This document shows, piece after piece, positions 18,711-27,527 of a DNA stretch of 64,000 nt; the first letter of the stretch is position 1; each line of letters starts with the position of its first letter. The stretch covers positions 49,334 to 113,333 of the forward strand of contig MKVQ01000026.1 in assembly GCA_001899635.1 (NCBI GenBank), read 5' to 3'. The DNA comes from Myxococcales bacterium 68-20. Its GTDB lineage: Bacteria > Myxococcota_A > Polyangia > Polyangiales > Polyangiaceae. A model generated the notes under the pieces. The model saw only the letters and a program-made list of their open reading frames with translations, did no database searches and was not told where the DNA came from. Both the position numbers and the translations under genes were made by a program.

Positions 18711-18958
18711 GACTGTTCTCCTTGTCGAGGAGCCCGACATTCTCGGGATGCCCGACGAGGTCGGGTGCGAGCGAGCTTCGCAAGCGGTGTGCCGTGAGCC
18801 GTGGCTCGAGCAGGTCGAAACGAGACGGTCTTGTTTGCGTGGGGGCAGAGCCGATATACGTAGGGCGCTCACTCTCGTTCGCAGAGCGAGCACGAAGGAG
18901 GGCTCCCCTGGTTGGTGTGGCGGGCCCTCGTGACGGATCGAAGGACCGATAAGCGCTG

Positions 18959-20245
18959 ATGCTCCCGTTCACCGCTGTAATGCCGATGGACGTGGCGCAG
19001 CAGGCTTTCGTCCAGGCGCGCGTCGAGGAGCGTCTGAAGTCCGGCAGCGACATCAGTGCCGCCGAGACCGAGCTCAATCCGATGCTTCGCTACGACCTCA
19101 TCTGGCGCGGCGGCCAGAACCATTTCGTTGCGATCTACAACCCGCGCTTCATCCACACGACGTCGTGGGACCGGACACTTCCGGACCCGAACCTGATCAA
19201 CCCGGAGACGCTGAACCTCACCGACCCGAACAAGACGCCGCTGTCGGCGCTCCACAACGGTGGTTTCGGCTACGAGGTGGTCCGGCCGCGGTGGCGCCTT
19301 TCGCTCTACCAGTTCCTCGCGTACGGGCCGATTTCGACGACGGCGCTCCTCGTCCAGGCTCCCTGGAACGGCACCGACTTGCCGCCGGATCCCAACCCGA
19401 TCATCCCGGCGGTCATCGGCGCGCGCTTCAACCTCCTGTTCGTGCAGACGCAGCTCTTCGTGCCGGTCAAGCTGACCCCGCGAACCGCGTTGATCCCCGG
19501 CTTCACCTACAACGCCTTCGGCGGGGCGGATCGCACCTCGCGAGGCGTAATCGCGCTCACGCAGGGACCGGGCGTGAGCCTCGCGCTCGAACACGCGGCG
19601 TCGCGGAGCGATCGCTTCGTCACCAGGGTCGGCGCGGGTCGTATCACCACGTCGTTCCAGGACGATCGCGAGGGCGTCGTCATCCTCCGCACCGAGGCCA
19701 CGCAGAGCTGGCGCCACTACTACAGCAACAACCTCTCGAGCGAGGTGATGGGCGGTGCGTCGGTCGGCGGCGACGAGATCAACGGCTTCACCATGTTCAC
19801 GGTGGGGCATGCCGCGCTTCTCTGGGACTCGTGGGGACAGCCCCGAATCCCGCCGGGCGCCGCGCCGTACGGCGTCTTCGGTGGCCGGGGGCATCGTCTC
19901 CAGCTCGGTGCCGTGGCCAAGGTCCAGCCGTGGATCGATCTGTTCTCCGGCGATCTCGAGCAACGCGGCGTCCTGTCTCTCGCTGCGAACTACACCGTCG
20001 ACCGCGTGACGTTGCGGGGCGGGCTCTCGCACGCGCGTGTCTTCGGGACGCCGCGTTCGGTGGCCCAGTACCAGATCGTCCTCGCCGACGGAGGCATCCA
20101 GTACCGCATCACGCCGACCCTCTCCGCCGACGTCGGGCTCCGCGCGGGCTATCAGGATTTCAACAACGCCGTTCGCTTCAACGAGCTCACGCAGCTCACG
20201 GCCTACGGCGGCGTCACGTGGGCGCCGTACCCGGCGCGGTTCTGA
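18959..20245 (+). CDS. Outer-membrane beta-barrel protein, signal peptide not visible
   Basis: This 428-residue protein is rich in alternating polar/aromatic strands and ends in Phe (TWAPYPARF), a usual C-terminal outer-membrane insertion signal. Repeated strands such as LRYDLIWRGGQNHFVAIYNP and SADVGLRAGYQDFN support a barrel of perhaps 16-18 strands. The N-terminus (MLPFTAVMPMDVAQQA) looks like the last part of a signal peptide, but a TAA sits in frame three codons before the ATG, so the positively charged start is missing. It lies close to wzz and could be a Wzp-like polysaccharide porin; that is inference from position and shape. Confidence 0.7.
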   Translation: MLPFTAVMPMDVAQQAFVQARVEERLKSGSDISAAETELNPMLRYDLIWRGGQNHFVAIYNPRFIHTTSWDRTLPDPNLINPETLNLTDPNKTPLSALHNGGFGYEVVRPRWRLSLYQFLAYGPISTTALLVQAPWNGTDLPPDPNPIIPAVIGARFNLLFVQTQLFVPVKLTPRTALIPGFTYNAFGGADRTSRGVIALTQGPGVSLALEHAASRSDRFVTRVGAGRITTSFQDDREGVVILRTEATQSWRHYYSNNLSSEVMGGASVGGDEINGFTMFTVGHAALLWDSWGQPRIPPGAAPYGVFGGRGHRLQLGAVAKVQPWIDLFSGDLEQRGVLSLAANYTVDRVTLRGGLSHARVFGTPRSVAQYQIVLADGGIQYRITPTLSADVGLRAGYQDFNNAVRFNELTQLTAYGGVTWAPYPARF

Positions 20246-20321
20246 CTCGCCCTTCGGGCTCGAGGCTCGAGCAAGGCTCCTCTCGGCCAGCGGTACGGGA
20301 GAAGCTCGCCTTCATGGAATC

Positions 20322-21134
20322 ATGGCCCCCACGCCCACCTTCCCCCAAGACATTGCCGCGCAGCTCTCCCAGGCCCAGGCGGTGCTGGAGCGCCACCTGG
20401 CCGGAAACATCGTCGCCCTGCACCTGTTCGGCTCCGCCGTGGACGAGGGGCTGCGGCGCGACAGCGATATCGACCTGATGGCGACCGTGCGCGTGCCGCT
20501 GGCGGCAGACGCCCGGCGATCGCTCATGAACGCCCTGCTGCAGGTCTCCGGCCGTCCCGGTGGGCATGCCTCCATGCGCCCCCTCGAAGTGACGATCGTC
20601 GTGCATGGCGAAGTCGTGCCGTGGCGGTATCCGCCGATGCGCGAGCTGCAGTTCGGTGAATGGCTGCGCAAGGACCTGGAGGCCGGCGTGGTGGAGCCCA
20701 CCGTGGTGGACCGCGATCTCGCCATCCTGCTGACCAAGCTGCGCCAGCACAGCGTTGCGCTGCGGGGACAGCCGGCCGCCGAGGTCTTCGACCCCGTGCC
20801 GCGGGTGGACTTCGTCCAGGCGCTGCGCGACACGCTGGAGCTCTGGAACGGCCCGCCGGACTGGGAAGGCGACGAGCGCAACGTGGTGCTCGCGCTTGCG
20901 CGCATCTGGTTCAGCGCCGGCACGGGCCGGATCGCGTCCAAGGATTCGGCCGCCGCCTGGGTGCTGGAGCGGCTGCCTGCGGCGCTGTCGCCCGTTCTCG
21001 CCAGCGCACGGCTGGCCTATCTGGGCACCGGCACGGACGACCTGGCGGACAGGCCTGCCGAAGTGGCGGAGTTCGTGCGTCATGCGAAGAGCGCCATCCA
21101 AGGCGTCCTCGCCGCTCCAATGTCTGACCGATGA
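20322..21134 (+). CDS. aadA: AadA-type aminoglycoside 3''-nucleotidyltransferase
   Basis: This 270-residue protein is close in length and motifs to AadA (streptomycin/spectinomycin adenylyltransferase). It has the nucleotidyltransferase signature LFGSAVDEGLRRDSDIDL, then VEVTIVVH-like VTIVVHGEVVPWRYP, RELQFGEWLRKD, DLAILLTKLRQHSVAL, FDPVPRVDF and PPDWEGDERNVVLALARIW. These are near-continuous AadA landmarks. Most leucine codons are CTG, while flanking genes mostly use CTC, which suggests transfer from another lineage. No attC site, integrase or transposase is seen nearby. It probably adenylates streptomycin and spectinomycin; the exact drug range is not readable. Confidence 0.88.
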   Translation: MAPTPTFPQDIAAQLSQAQAVLERHLAGNIVALHLFGSAVDEGLRRDSDIDLMATVRVPLAADARRSLMNALLQVSGRPGGHASMRPLEVTIVVHGEVVPWRYPPMRELQFGEWLRKDLEAGVVEPTVVDRDLAILLTKLRQHSVALRGQPAAEVFDPVPRVDFVQALRDTLELWNGPPDWEGDERNVVLALARIWFSAGTGRIASKDSAAAWVLERLPAALSPVLASARLAYLGTGTDDLADRPAEVAEFVRHAKSAIQGVLAAPMSDR

Positions 21135-21275
21135 CCGGTCTCTGCCTGCCTGCCGCCGAAAGGCGCCGGCTCCAGCGCGATGCGGACGAGCCCTTCGTGA
21201 CCCGCGAGTCGTCCTGAAGTCCGAAGCCTGAGAGCTGAAGCCTCGAGCCGTTCGTCCGAGGGACAAAACGGCGAG

Positions 21276-22862
21276 TCAGCCGGAGGCCTGGAGCTTCTTC
21301 CGGTCCTTGATCATCCGCAGGACATCCTTGATGTCGCGCGGGCGGACCACACCGATGAGCAGCATCAGCACGCCGTAGACCGCCATGTCGGCGAGGAGGC
21401 GTACGGGACCGAGGCTCGCGAGCGAGAGGTGGACGGCCACCACGACGCCGCAGAGCCCGAGTGACTTCATGATTGCGAGTGCGCTGCGCCGATCGATCGC
21501 GCGCTTGCCGAGGAACGCGAAGAACACGATCGCGATCACGAGCTCTCGCGCGGAGAGCGCCATCGCGACGCCCATGCCCGCTCCGCCCGGGCCGATCGCG
21601 CGGGTGACGGGCACGATGAGGAGGATGAAGGCGGGAAGGAGCGCGAGCCCGACGAAGGAGATGATCGTGATCGTCCACGATCGATCGAGGATCATCAGCG
21701 CGATCCAGAGGAGCACGTTGAAGTAAGCGAGGACGAACGTGGGCGCGAGCCACTGGAGGCTTGCCGCCGCCGGGAGGAACTCGCTCTTCAGCGCGAGGCC
21801 GATCACGAAGTCGGCGCCGAGCGCGAGCATGAGCGTCAGCGGGATCGACACGACGCTAACGCCCTCGAGCCCGCGCCGGAGGATCGCGAAGAATTGCTCC
21901 TCGCTCCGGTGCTTGGCGCGGCTCATCATGGGGACGAGGACGCCCGAGAGCACGGGGGACATCAAGGCGGACAGGCGCGCGATCTCGCGCGCGGCGCTGT
22001 ACCAGCCGACCTCTCGTGATCCCTCGGGCACGAGCTCGCGGAGGACCACGACGTCGATGGTCGAGCCGAGCGTCACCGCAGCGTTCGCGATGAAGAAAGG
22101 GAAGGCGACCCGGAGCACGGTCTTCGTCGCCGCGAGATCGAGCCGCAGGCGGAGATCGACGGCTTCGCGCGCCGCCCAGTAGAGGAATGCCGCCTTGAGC
22201 GCCTCGGAGGCGAGCATCGGAAGCGGCAGGACCCAGAACGGTGCCTTCACCATCACCGCGGCGAACGTCCCTCCGCCCCAGAGGATCTTCGCGACGACGT
22301 TCGCGATCGCGAGACCACCGACGCGCGACGCTGCCTGGAGCGTCTGCTGGAACGTCTGGTTCAGGACGATGAACACCTGCGTGACGCCGAAGAGGGCGGC
22401 GGCGAGGCGCTCCTCGGGGAGCTTGTGCTCGAGGTGGAACCAGCCGTAGACGACGAGCGGGATCATCGCGAGCGTACGGACCGCGACAATGCCGCCGAAG
22501 AAGTCGCTGGCGTGCTTCGGGCGGACCGCGACCTCGCGCGAGATGTACGTGTCGACCCCGAGACCGACGAAGACGGCGAGGGTCGCGGCGTACTCGAAGC
22601 CGTACTTGTAGAAGCCCCAGGAGAGGGGCCCGAGGTACTTCGGGAGCGTGAACGTGATGACGAGCGCGACGCCCCACGTGAGCACGAGCGACGTGGCGAG
22701 CTTCAGGCCGTTCCGGAGCGCCGTCGCTCCCTCGCCCCCGCCCGCCGCATGGGGCGCCGGCGTGCCGTGAGGCGAAGACCCCGGCTGGGGATCGCCCGTC
22801 TCGTTCGGCGCGCGATCGACCTGGGCTCCTGGCTCGCTCACCGCGGGTGAGTCGTTCGGCAT
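21276..22862 (-). CDS. Wzx-like polysaccharide flippase
   Basis: This 528-residue protein has about 12-14 hydrophobic segments, of the MATE/MOP polysaccharide transporter type. The first helices carry the family's typical start (LKLATSLVLTWGVALVITFTLPKYLGPLSWGFYKYG... pattern: gene-wide oligosaccharide flippase layout with GFYKYG after TM1-2). A ~45-residue cytosolic Pro/Gly-rich N-terminus comes first. It would move lipid-linked repeat units across the inner membrane, between the priming transferase (43862 leftward) and the polymerase (12653). It converges with the aadA-type gene. Confidence 0.88.
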   Translation of the reverse strand: MPNDSPAVSEPGAQVDRAPNETGDPQPGSSPHGTPAPHAAGGGEGATALRNGLKLATSLVLTWGVALVITFTLPKYLGPLSWGFYKYGFEYAATLAVFVGLGVDTYISREVAVRPKHASDFFGGIVAVRTLAMIPLVVYGWFHLEHKLPEERLAAALFGVTQVFIVLNQTFQQTLQAASRVGGLAIANVVAKILWGGGTFAAVMVKAPFWVLPLPMLASEALKAAFLYWAAREAVDLRLRLDLAATKTVLRVAFPFFIANAAVTLGSTIDVVVLRELVPEGSREVGWYSAAREIARLSALMSPVLSGVLVPMMSRAKHRSEEQFFAILRRGLEGVSVVSIPLTLMLALGADFVIGLALKSEFLPAAASLQWLAPTFVLAYFNVLLWIALMILDRSWTITIISFVGLALLPAFILLIVPVTRAIGPGGAGMGVAMALSARELVIAIVFFAFLGKRAIDRRSALAIMKSLGLCGVVVAVHLSLASLGPVRLLADMAVYGVLMLLIGVVRPRDIKDVLRMIKDRKKLQASG

Positions 22863-23261
22863 GGTGGATTTTCTACGCTAATACCGCGCCCGGCGCCGCA
22901 CTAGGCTCGTTGCGCCCAGGGCGGACGAGCGGCGTTCGACGACGTCGCTACTTATGCAAACGCTCGCTGACGCCGGAAAGCGCTCGAGCTTGTGCGGCCA
23001 GAATGAAGGGTAAACGAAGCTCCGGATGACGTCCCGGCTGACGTGCCGGCTGTCGTCCCCGGCTGACATCCCAGACGACGCTCCAGATGGTGGCCCCAGA
23101 TGGTTGCCCCAGATGGTTGCCCCAGATGGTTGCCCCAGATGGTTGCCCCAGATGGTTGCCCCAGATGGTGGCCCAGATGACGTTCCAGTGATGAGCCGGT
23201 GAAACGAGCGGCCACGCTTTAATGGGTCGCTCGAGCTGAGAAGCCCGCGTACCATGGGCCG
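22863..23261. other. Divergent intergenic region with a repeat array
   Basis: The ~400 bp between the leftward flippase gene and the rightward kinase gene hold no credible gene. Nearly half of it is the 12/13-bp tandem array listed separately. Promoters for both genes must lie here, but no consensus hexamers are convincing. Confidence 0.7.
23025..23199. repeat. 12/13-bp tandem repeat array upstream of a kinase gene
   Basis: About 14 adjacent units fill 23025-23199. Five are identical 13-mers (gatggttgcccca, 23099-23163). The outer units are 12- or 13-mers diverging towards both ends (for example gatgacgtcccg and gatgacgttcca). Identical centre and diverged edges suggest recent copying in the middle. 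Because 13 is not a multiple of three, open frames across it in several phases are artefacts. It ends ~60 bp before the kinase GTG. Confidence 0.92.
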
Positions 23262-24110
23262 GTGCTGCTCGTTCCCGGTTCTCAGATCGGGGTCTACGTA
23301 CTCGAAGCGCTACTGGGGTCGGGAGCTTTCGGTGTCGTCTGGCTCGCACACCGGACGGACACCGGTGAGCGAGTCGCGATCAAGGTCCTCCACCCCGCAG
23401 CTGCCGTTTCTCGAGAGAGTGTCGAACGTTTCCGGAGGGAGGCGTGGGCGCTGTCGCGCCTCACGAGCCCGCACATCGCCCGGCTGCGCGAGGTGTTGAC
23501 CGGCCCTCCCGTCGAGATGGCCCTCGTCATGGAGTACATCGAGGGAGAGCTCCTCTCCGAGGTCCTCAAGCGCGCGCGATTCTCGATCGAGGACGCGATG
23601 GGGCTCGGGATCGGCATTCTCGCGGGCGTGGCGGAAATGCAGTCGATGGGCATCATTCACCGTGACATCAAGCCGGAGAACGTGATCCTCCGGCCGAACG
23701 AGAACGGCTGGCACGCGGTCATCTTCGATTTCAACCTCTCGCGCGTGAAGGACGCGAAGGGCAAGGCGAGCAGCCTCACGTCGATGCACTCGGCGATCGG
23801 GACGCTGCCGTTCATGTCCCCTGAGCAGCTGCTCGACGCGCGGCGCGTGACCGAGGCCTCCGATGTCTACTCCGTCGGCACGATCCTCTACCGCGCGGTG
23901 TCGGGGGTCCTCCCCTTCGACATGGGAGCGAGCCTCCGCGAGAAGCTGCAGCGAGAGGCCCCGGAGCTCGTGACCGGGCGACAGGATCCGAGGGCCAAGG
24001 GGTTCGAGCGGATCGTGTCCCGGTCGCTGCGACGCCGGCCCGCGGAGCGTTACGCGAAGGCCCAGGAGATGCTGGACGACCTCTCGAAGCTTGCTTCGGA
24101 GGCGATGTAG
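23262..24110 (+). CDS. Soluble Ser/Thr protein kinase with a DFN variant motif
   Basis: This 282-residue protein is little more than a kinase domain. It has LLGSGAFGVVW, Lys41 (VAIKVL), IIHRDIKPEN with Asp135, and FMSPE. The metal-binding DFG is DFN (FDFNLSR, 156-158): Asp is kept, Gly is Asn. The start is a GTG, because the nearby ATG at 23254 is out of frame. No membrane segment is present. Its stop lies 3 nt before the ATG of the GT-C/acyltransferase gene, so the two form an operon and the kinase may regulate that enzyme. Confidence 0.9.
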   Translation: MLLVPGSQIGVYVLEALLGSGAFGVVWLAHRTDTGERVAIKVLHPAAAVSRESVERFRREAWALSRLTSPHIARLREVLTGPPVEMALVMEYIEGELLSEVLKRARFSIEDAMGLGIGILAGVAEMQSMGIIHRDIKPENVILRPNENGWHAVIFDFNLSRVKDAKGKASSLTSMHSAIGTLPFMSPEQLLDARRVTEASDVYSVGTILYRAVSGVLPFDMGASLREKLQREAPELVTGRQDPRAKGFERIVSRSLRRRPAERYAKAQEMLDDLSKLASEAM

Positions 24111-24113
24111 AGG

Positions 24114-27100
24114 ATGAGCGCGGACGGAATGAGTGCGCGAGGCGAGGTAGATTCAACGAGCGCCGCGGCGGGAACGGGCGGCGCATCACCCTACCGAGGT
24201 GGGGGGCCGACTCGGGACGGTGCGACGAGCCACCGCGTACGGATGTGGATCGCGCTCACCGCCCTGGCGTTCTACGCGCTCTTCGTCTTCCGAACGAGCT
24301 TCAGCATCGGCGGCACGCGCTACTTCGTGCTGTTCGAGGACGCGATGATCTCGATGCGCTACGCGCGTCATCTCGCGGACGGTCACGGTCTCGTGTGGAA
24401 CATCGGCGAGGCGCCGATCGAGGGCTTCACGAACCTGCTCTGGGTCTTGTGGATGAGCGTGGCCCACAAGCTGGGGCTCGCCGAGTCGAAGATCTCGCTC
24501 TTCATCATGCTCTCCGGCGTCGCGATCCTGCTCGCGACCGGTCTCGTCACCTCGAAGATCGCGCGCAAGGTCTCGCCCGCGCCGTGGGTGCCCGTCTTCG
24601 TCCTCGCCGCGACGCTGTTCGACTACCCGCTCGTCTTCTGGACGCTTCGCGGGATGGAGGTCGGCGCGCTCACGCTCGCCGTGTACACGCTCCTCTGGCT
24701 CGCGCTCGAGAACGAAGAGGAGTTCTCCGTCCCACGCACGATCGCGATGGGCGCCCTCACGAGCATGGCGCTCCTCATCCGGAGCGACTCGGTCGTGTCG
24801 GTAGGGCTGATCACGCTCTACGGCTTCCTCACGTGCTCGCGTCGTTGGCTCTTCGCCGCGATCATCGGAGCGTTCGCCGGCGGAGCCGTGGGCGGACAGA
24901 CGACGTTCCGCAAGGCGTACTTCCACGAGTCGCTGCCCAACACCTACTTCCTCAAGCTCTACAAGATTTCGACGCTCGCCCGCATCAAGCGCGGCGCGTT
25001 CGTGGCGTTCGAGGTCCTCGCACTTCACCTCGCGGTGCCGATCTCGATCGTCCTCGCGAGCCTGCCCGGCGTCACGCCCTCGATCGCGTGGGCGAAGGAG
25101 GTCTGGAGCGATCGGGCCTCGAGGCGACTCGTCCTCTTCGGCGCCATCTTCTCTGCGCAGGTCGGCTACGCCACCTACGTCGGCGGCGACGCGTGGGAGT
25201 GGATGCTCTACGCGAACCGCTACATGTGCGTTGGAATGCCGGCGCTCATCGTGCTCGTCGCCGTGCTGGCGGAGCGCGCTATCGCGTTCCGGGCCGGCGA
25301 CGACGCTGCTCGCGCCGTCTTCGTGAGCCGCCTGTCCTACGCGCTCACGGCGTGTGGGCTCGTGCTGGTCGCTTTGAACCTCTTCGCGAAGATGTTCCCC
25401 GAGGAGGGCATCGCCGCGACGATCGTGTTCAGCAAGACGCCGTTTGCGGCAGGCGGGGCGATGGTGCTCGCGGGCGTGCTCCTCCGGATGAAGGACGCGC
25501 GGACCGGACTCGTCGAGGGCATGGGCGCGCTCAGGCGCATGCTCGGGAGCCAGAAGACGGTGACCCGCGCCGCATTGCTCGTCGCGGCGCTCGTCTGGCT
25601 TCCGTCGCACCTGCTCCCGCTCGGGCGCTGGGCGGCACAGAACGCCGCGCAGTACGAGGACGAGGCGCGTTACACGCGGCTCGGCCTCCTCATCCAGGCG
25701 AACACGGCTCCCGACTTCCGGATCGCGGTTGCGGCGGCCGGTGCGACCCCGTACTTCGCGCAGCGCCCGACCGAGGACCTCCTCGGCAAGAACGATCGCC
25801 ACGTCGCGAAGCTTCCGCCGCGCGGCGTCTTCTCGCCGGGCCACGACAAGTGGGACTACGGCTACAGCCTCGGGGAGCGCAACGCGCAGCTCGTCGTCGA
25901 GGCCGTCGACGTGAACGACGCCGACGAGCGCTACATGAAGGAGCTCGGCTTCGAGGAGCTCCCGAACGGGATGCGCCTCCGCAATGGCGCCTCCGTCGCG
26001 CGACGCGATCTCATCGGCGAGGAGATGAACGACGGCGCGACGCTCGCCGCCGCTCTCGGCGCGCTCGGCAAGACGCTCCCCTCCGCCATCGGGATGATGG
26101 ACTTCGCCATCCTCCTCGCGTTCGGCCTCGTCGCGGCCGGCGCGGCGCGGAAGATCGCGAAGGACGGCGAGTCGTACGCCGAGCTGTCACCGGAGCCGCC
26201 CGCCGAGTCCGCAGAGCTCGACGAGGGCCAGAAGGCCGCGCTCGCCGGCGCAGACGCGCGCTCGATCCCGACGCTCGACGGCATGCGCGGCCTCGCCGTC
26301 ATCGCCGTCCTCGTCTTCCACTTCGCGTGGACGTTCCCCGGCGACGATCCCTCGAAGGCCGTCGGCCTCGTCGGCAAGGTCGCGGTCCAGCTGCACGCCT
26401 TCATGTGGTCCGGCTGGACGGGCGTCGATCTCTTCTTCGTCCTCTCGGGCTACCTCATCACGCGTGGCCTCGTGAGCGACTCGAAGAAGCCGCTCGGCAC
26501 GCGCATGAAGATGTTCTGGATGCGCCGCGTCCTCCGCATCTTCCCGCTCTACTACGCGGTGATCGTCGTCGGCACCATCGTCACGCTCGCCCTCGGCGCG
26601 AAGTGGGTCCCGGGGCTGTCGTACTGGCTCTACATGCAGAACTACGTCCTCGCGTTCGACCACGAGGTCATGCGCTGGACGGCGCACTTCTGGTCGCTCG
26701 CGATCGAGGAGCAGTTCTATTTCATCTGGCCGATCGTCGCGCTCACGGTCTCGCGCCGCCGCCTGATCCCGCTGATCCTCACGCTCGTCTTCCTCACCGT
26801 GGCGCTCCGCGCGGGCCTCACGTTCAAGGGCGAGAACATCGGGCTCTTCCAGCGCTGGTTCGAGAGCGAGCCCGGCGGCCTCGAGCACGGCATCGCGAAG
26901 TTCGTCTACCGCGCGACGTTCACCCGCGCCGACGGCCTCCTCCTCGGCGCCTTCGTCGCCGTCACGCAGCGCGAGGTCCGTCACCCCGCGGCGCAGATCT
27001 GGCGTCGCCTCCGGCTCCCGATCTTCGCCGGCACCGCGCTCGCGTTGCTCGGCCTCTACGTGTGGGCGACCGGCCTGAACGACTACGATCGCCGCGTGAT

Positions 27101-27440
27101 CGGCATCGGCTACGTGATGCTCGCGCTCTTCTTCGCGAGCGGCGTATCGCTCTGCGCCGATCACGTCATCGGCGAGCGCGCGCGTCGCTTCCTCTCGTGG
27201 GCGCCGCTCGTCTCGTGCGGGAAGGTGAGCTATGGCATGTACATCTTCCACTGGCCCCTCGTCGTCATCGGCGTGCCGTACCTGATGAAGTGGCAAGAAG
27301 GGCAATCGACGCTCGTGCAGATGGGCATCTCCGGCGCGTTCGTCGTCGGCGGCATCACCGCGATGTGGGTGCTGGCATCCGTGAGCTTCAAGTTCTTCGA
27401 GAGCCCGTTCCTGAAGTTGAAGGGCAAGTTCCACGATTGA
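24114..27440 (+). CDS. Fusion of a GT-C glycosyltransferase-like domain and an OafA-type acyltransferase
   Basis: This is a large 1108-residue polytopic membrane protein. Residues ~45-640 resemble lipid-linked-sugar GT-C enzymes: an acidic first-loop motif (FEDAMISMRYARHLADGHGL, then PIEGFTNLLWVLWM) and TLRGMEVGALTL, then ~10 helices. After a short linker, ~720-1108 are an acyltransferase-3 domain: RSIPTLDGMRGLAVIAVLVF with its His, GVDLFFVLSGYLITRGL, MRRVLRIFPLYY and FWSLAIEEQFYFIWP. It probably both glycosylates and O-acylates an envelope polysaccharide or lipid. The two activities are normally separate genes. The start could also be the second ATG at 24129. Confidence 0.87.
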   Translation: MSADGMSARGEVDSTSAAAGTGGASPYRGGGPTRDGATSHRVRMWIALTALAFYALFVFRTSFSIGGTRYFVLFEDAMISMRYARHLADGHGLVWNIGEAPIEGFTNLLWVLWMSVAHKLGLAESKISLFIMLSGVAILLATGLVTSKIARKVSPAPWVPVFVLAATLFDYPLVFWTLRGMEVGALTLAVYTLLWLALENEEEFSVPRTIAMGALTSMALLIRSDSVVSVGLITLYGFLTCSRRWLFAAIIGAFAGGAVGGQTTFRKAYFHESLPNTYFLKLYKISTLARIKRGAFVAFEVLALHLAVPISIVLASLPGVTPSIAWAKEVWSDRASRRLVLFGAIFSAQVGYATYVGGDAWEWMLYANRYMCVGMPALIVLVAVLAERAIAFRAGDDAARAVFVSRLSYALTACGLVLVALNLFAKMFPEEGIAATIVFSKTPFAAGGAMVLAGVLLRMKDARTGLVEGMGALRRMLGSQKTVTRAALLVAALVWLPSHLLPLGRWAAQNAAQYEDEARYTRLGLLIQANTAPDFRIAVAAAGATPYFAQRPTEDLLGKNDRHVAKLPPRGVFSPGHDKWDYGYSLGERNAQLVVEAVDVNDADERYMKELGFEELPNGMRLRNGASVARRDLIGEEMNDGATLAAALGALGKTLPSAIGMMDFAILLAFGLVAAGAARKIAKDGESYAELSPEPPAESAELDEGQKAALAGADARSIPTLDGMRGLAVIAVLVFHFAWTFPGDDPSKAVGLVGKVAVQLHAFMWSGWTGVDLFFVLSGYLITRGLVSDSKKPLGTRMKMFWMRRVLRIFPLYYAVIVVGTIVTLALGAKWVPGLSYWLYMQNYVLAFDHEVMRWTAHFWSLAIEEQFYFIWPIVALTVSRRRLIPLILTLVFLTVALRAGLTFKGENIGLFQRWFESEPGGLEHGIAKFVYRATFTRADGLLLGAFVAVTQREVRHPAAQIWRRLRLPIFAGTALALLGLYVWATGLNDYDRRVIGIGYVMLALFFASGVSLCADHVIGERARRFLSWAPLVSCGKVSYGMYIFHWPLVVIGVPYLMKWQEGQSTLVQMGISGAFVVGGITAMWVLASVSFKFFESPFLKLKGKFHD

Positions 27441-27527
27441 TCGCGGTGACCGGGCACGACTGGCCTTGGCAAGCGAGCGGCGATTGGGTTGAAGCGCCCA
27501 TGGGCGTGGTCCATCCGTCCTCCACGG

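Noticed and set aside
20246..21275. Integron cassette around the AadA-type gene
   Set aside because: No attC-like inverted repeat, integrase or second cassette was seen on either side.
23025..23199. Tandem array considered as a CRISPR
   Set aside because: Units are 12-13 bp with no spacers and no cas genes nearby.
22948..23349. Leftward frames with a 13-residue repeat across the array
   Set aside because: They arise because the 13-bp repeat has no stop in three phases; they are opposite the kinase start and have no other features.
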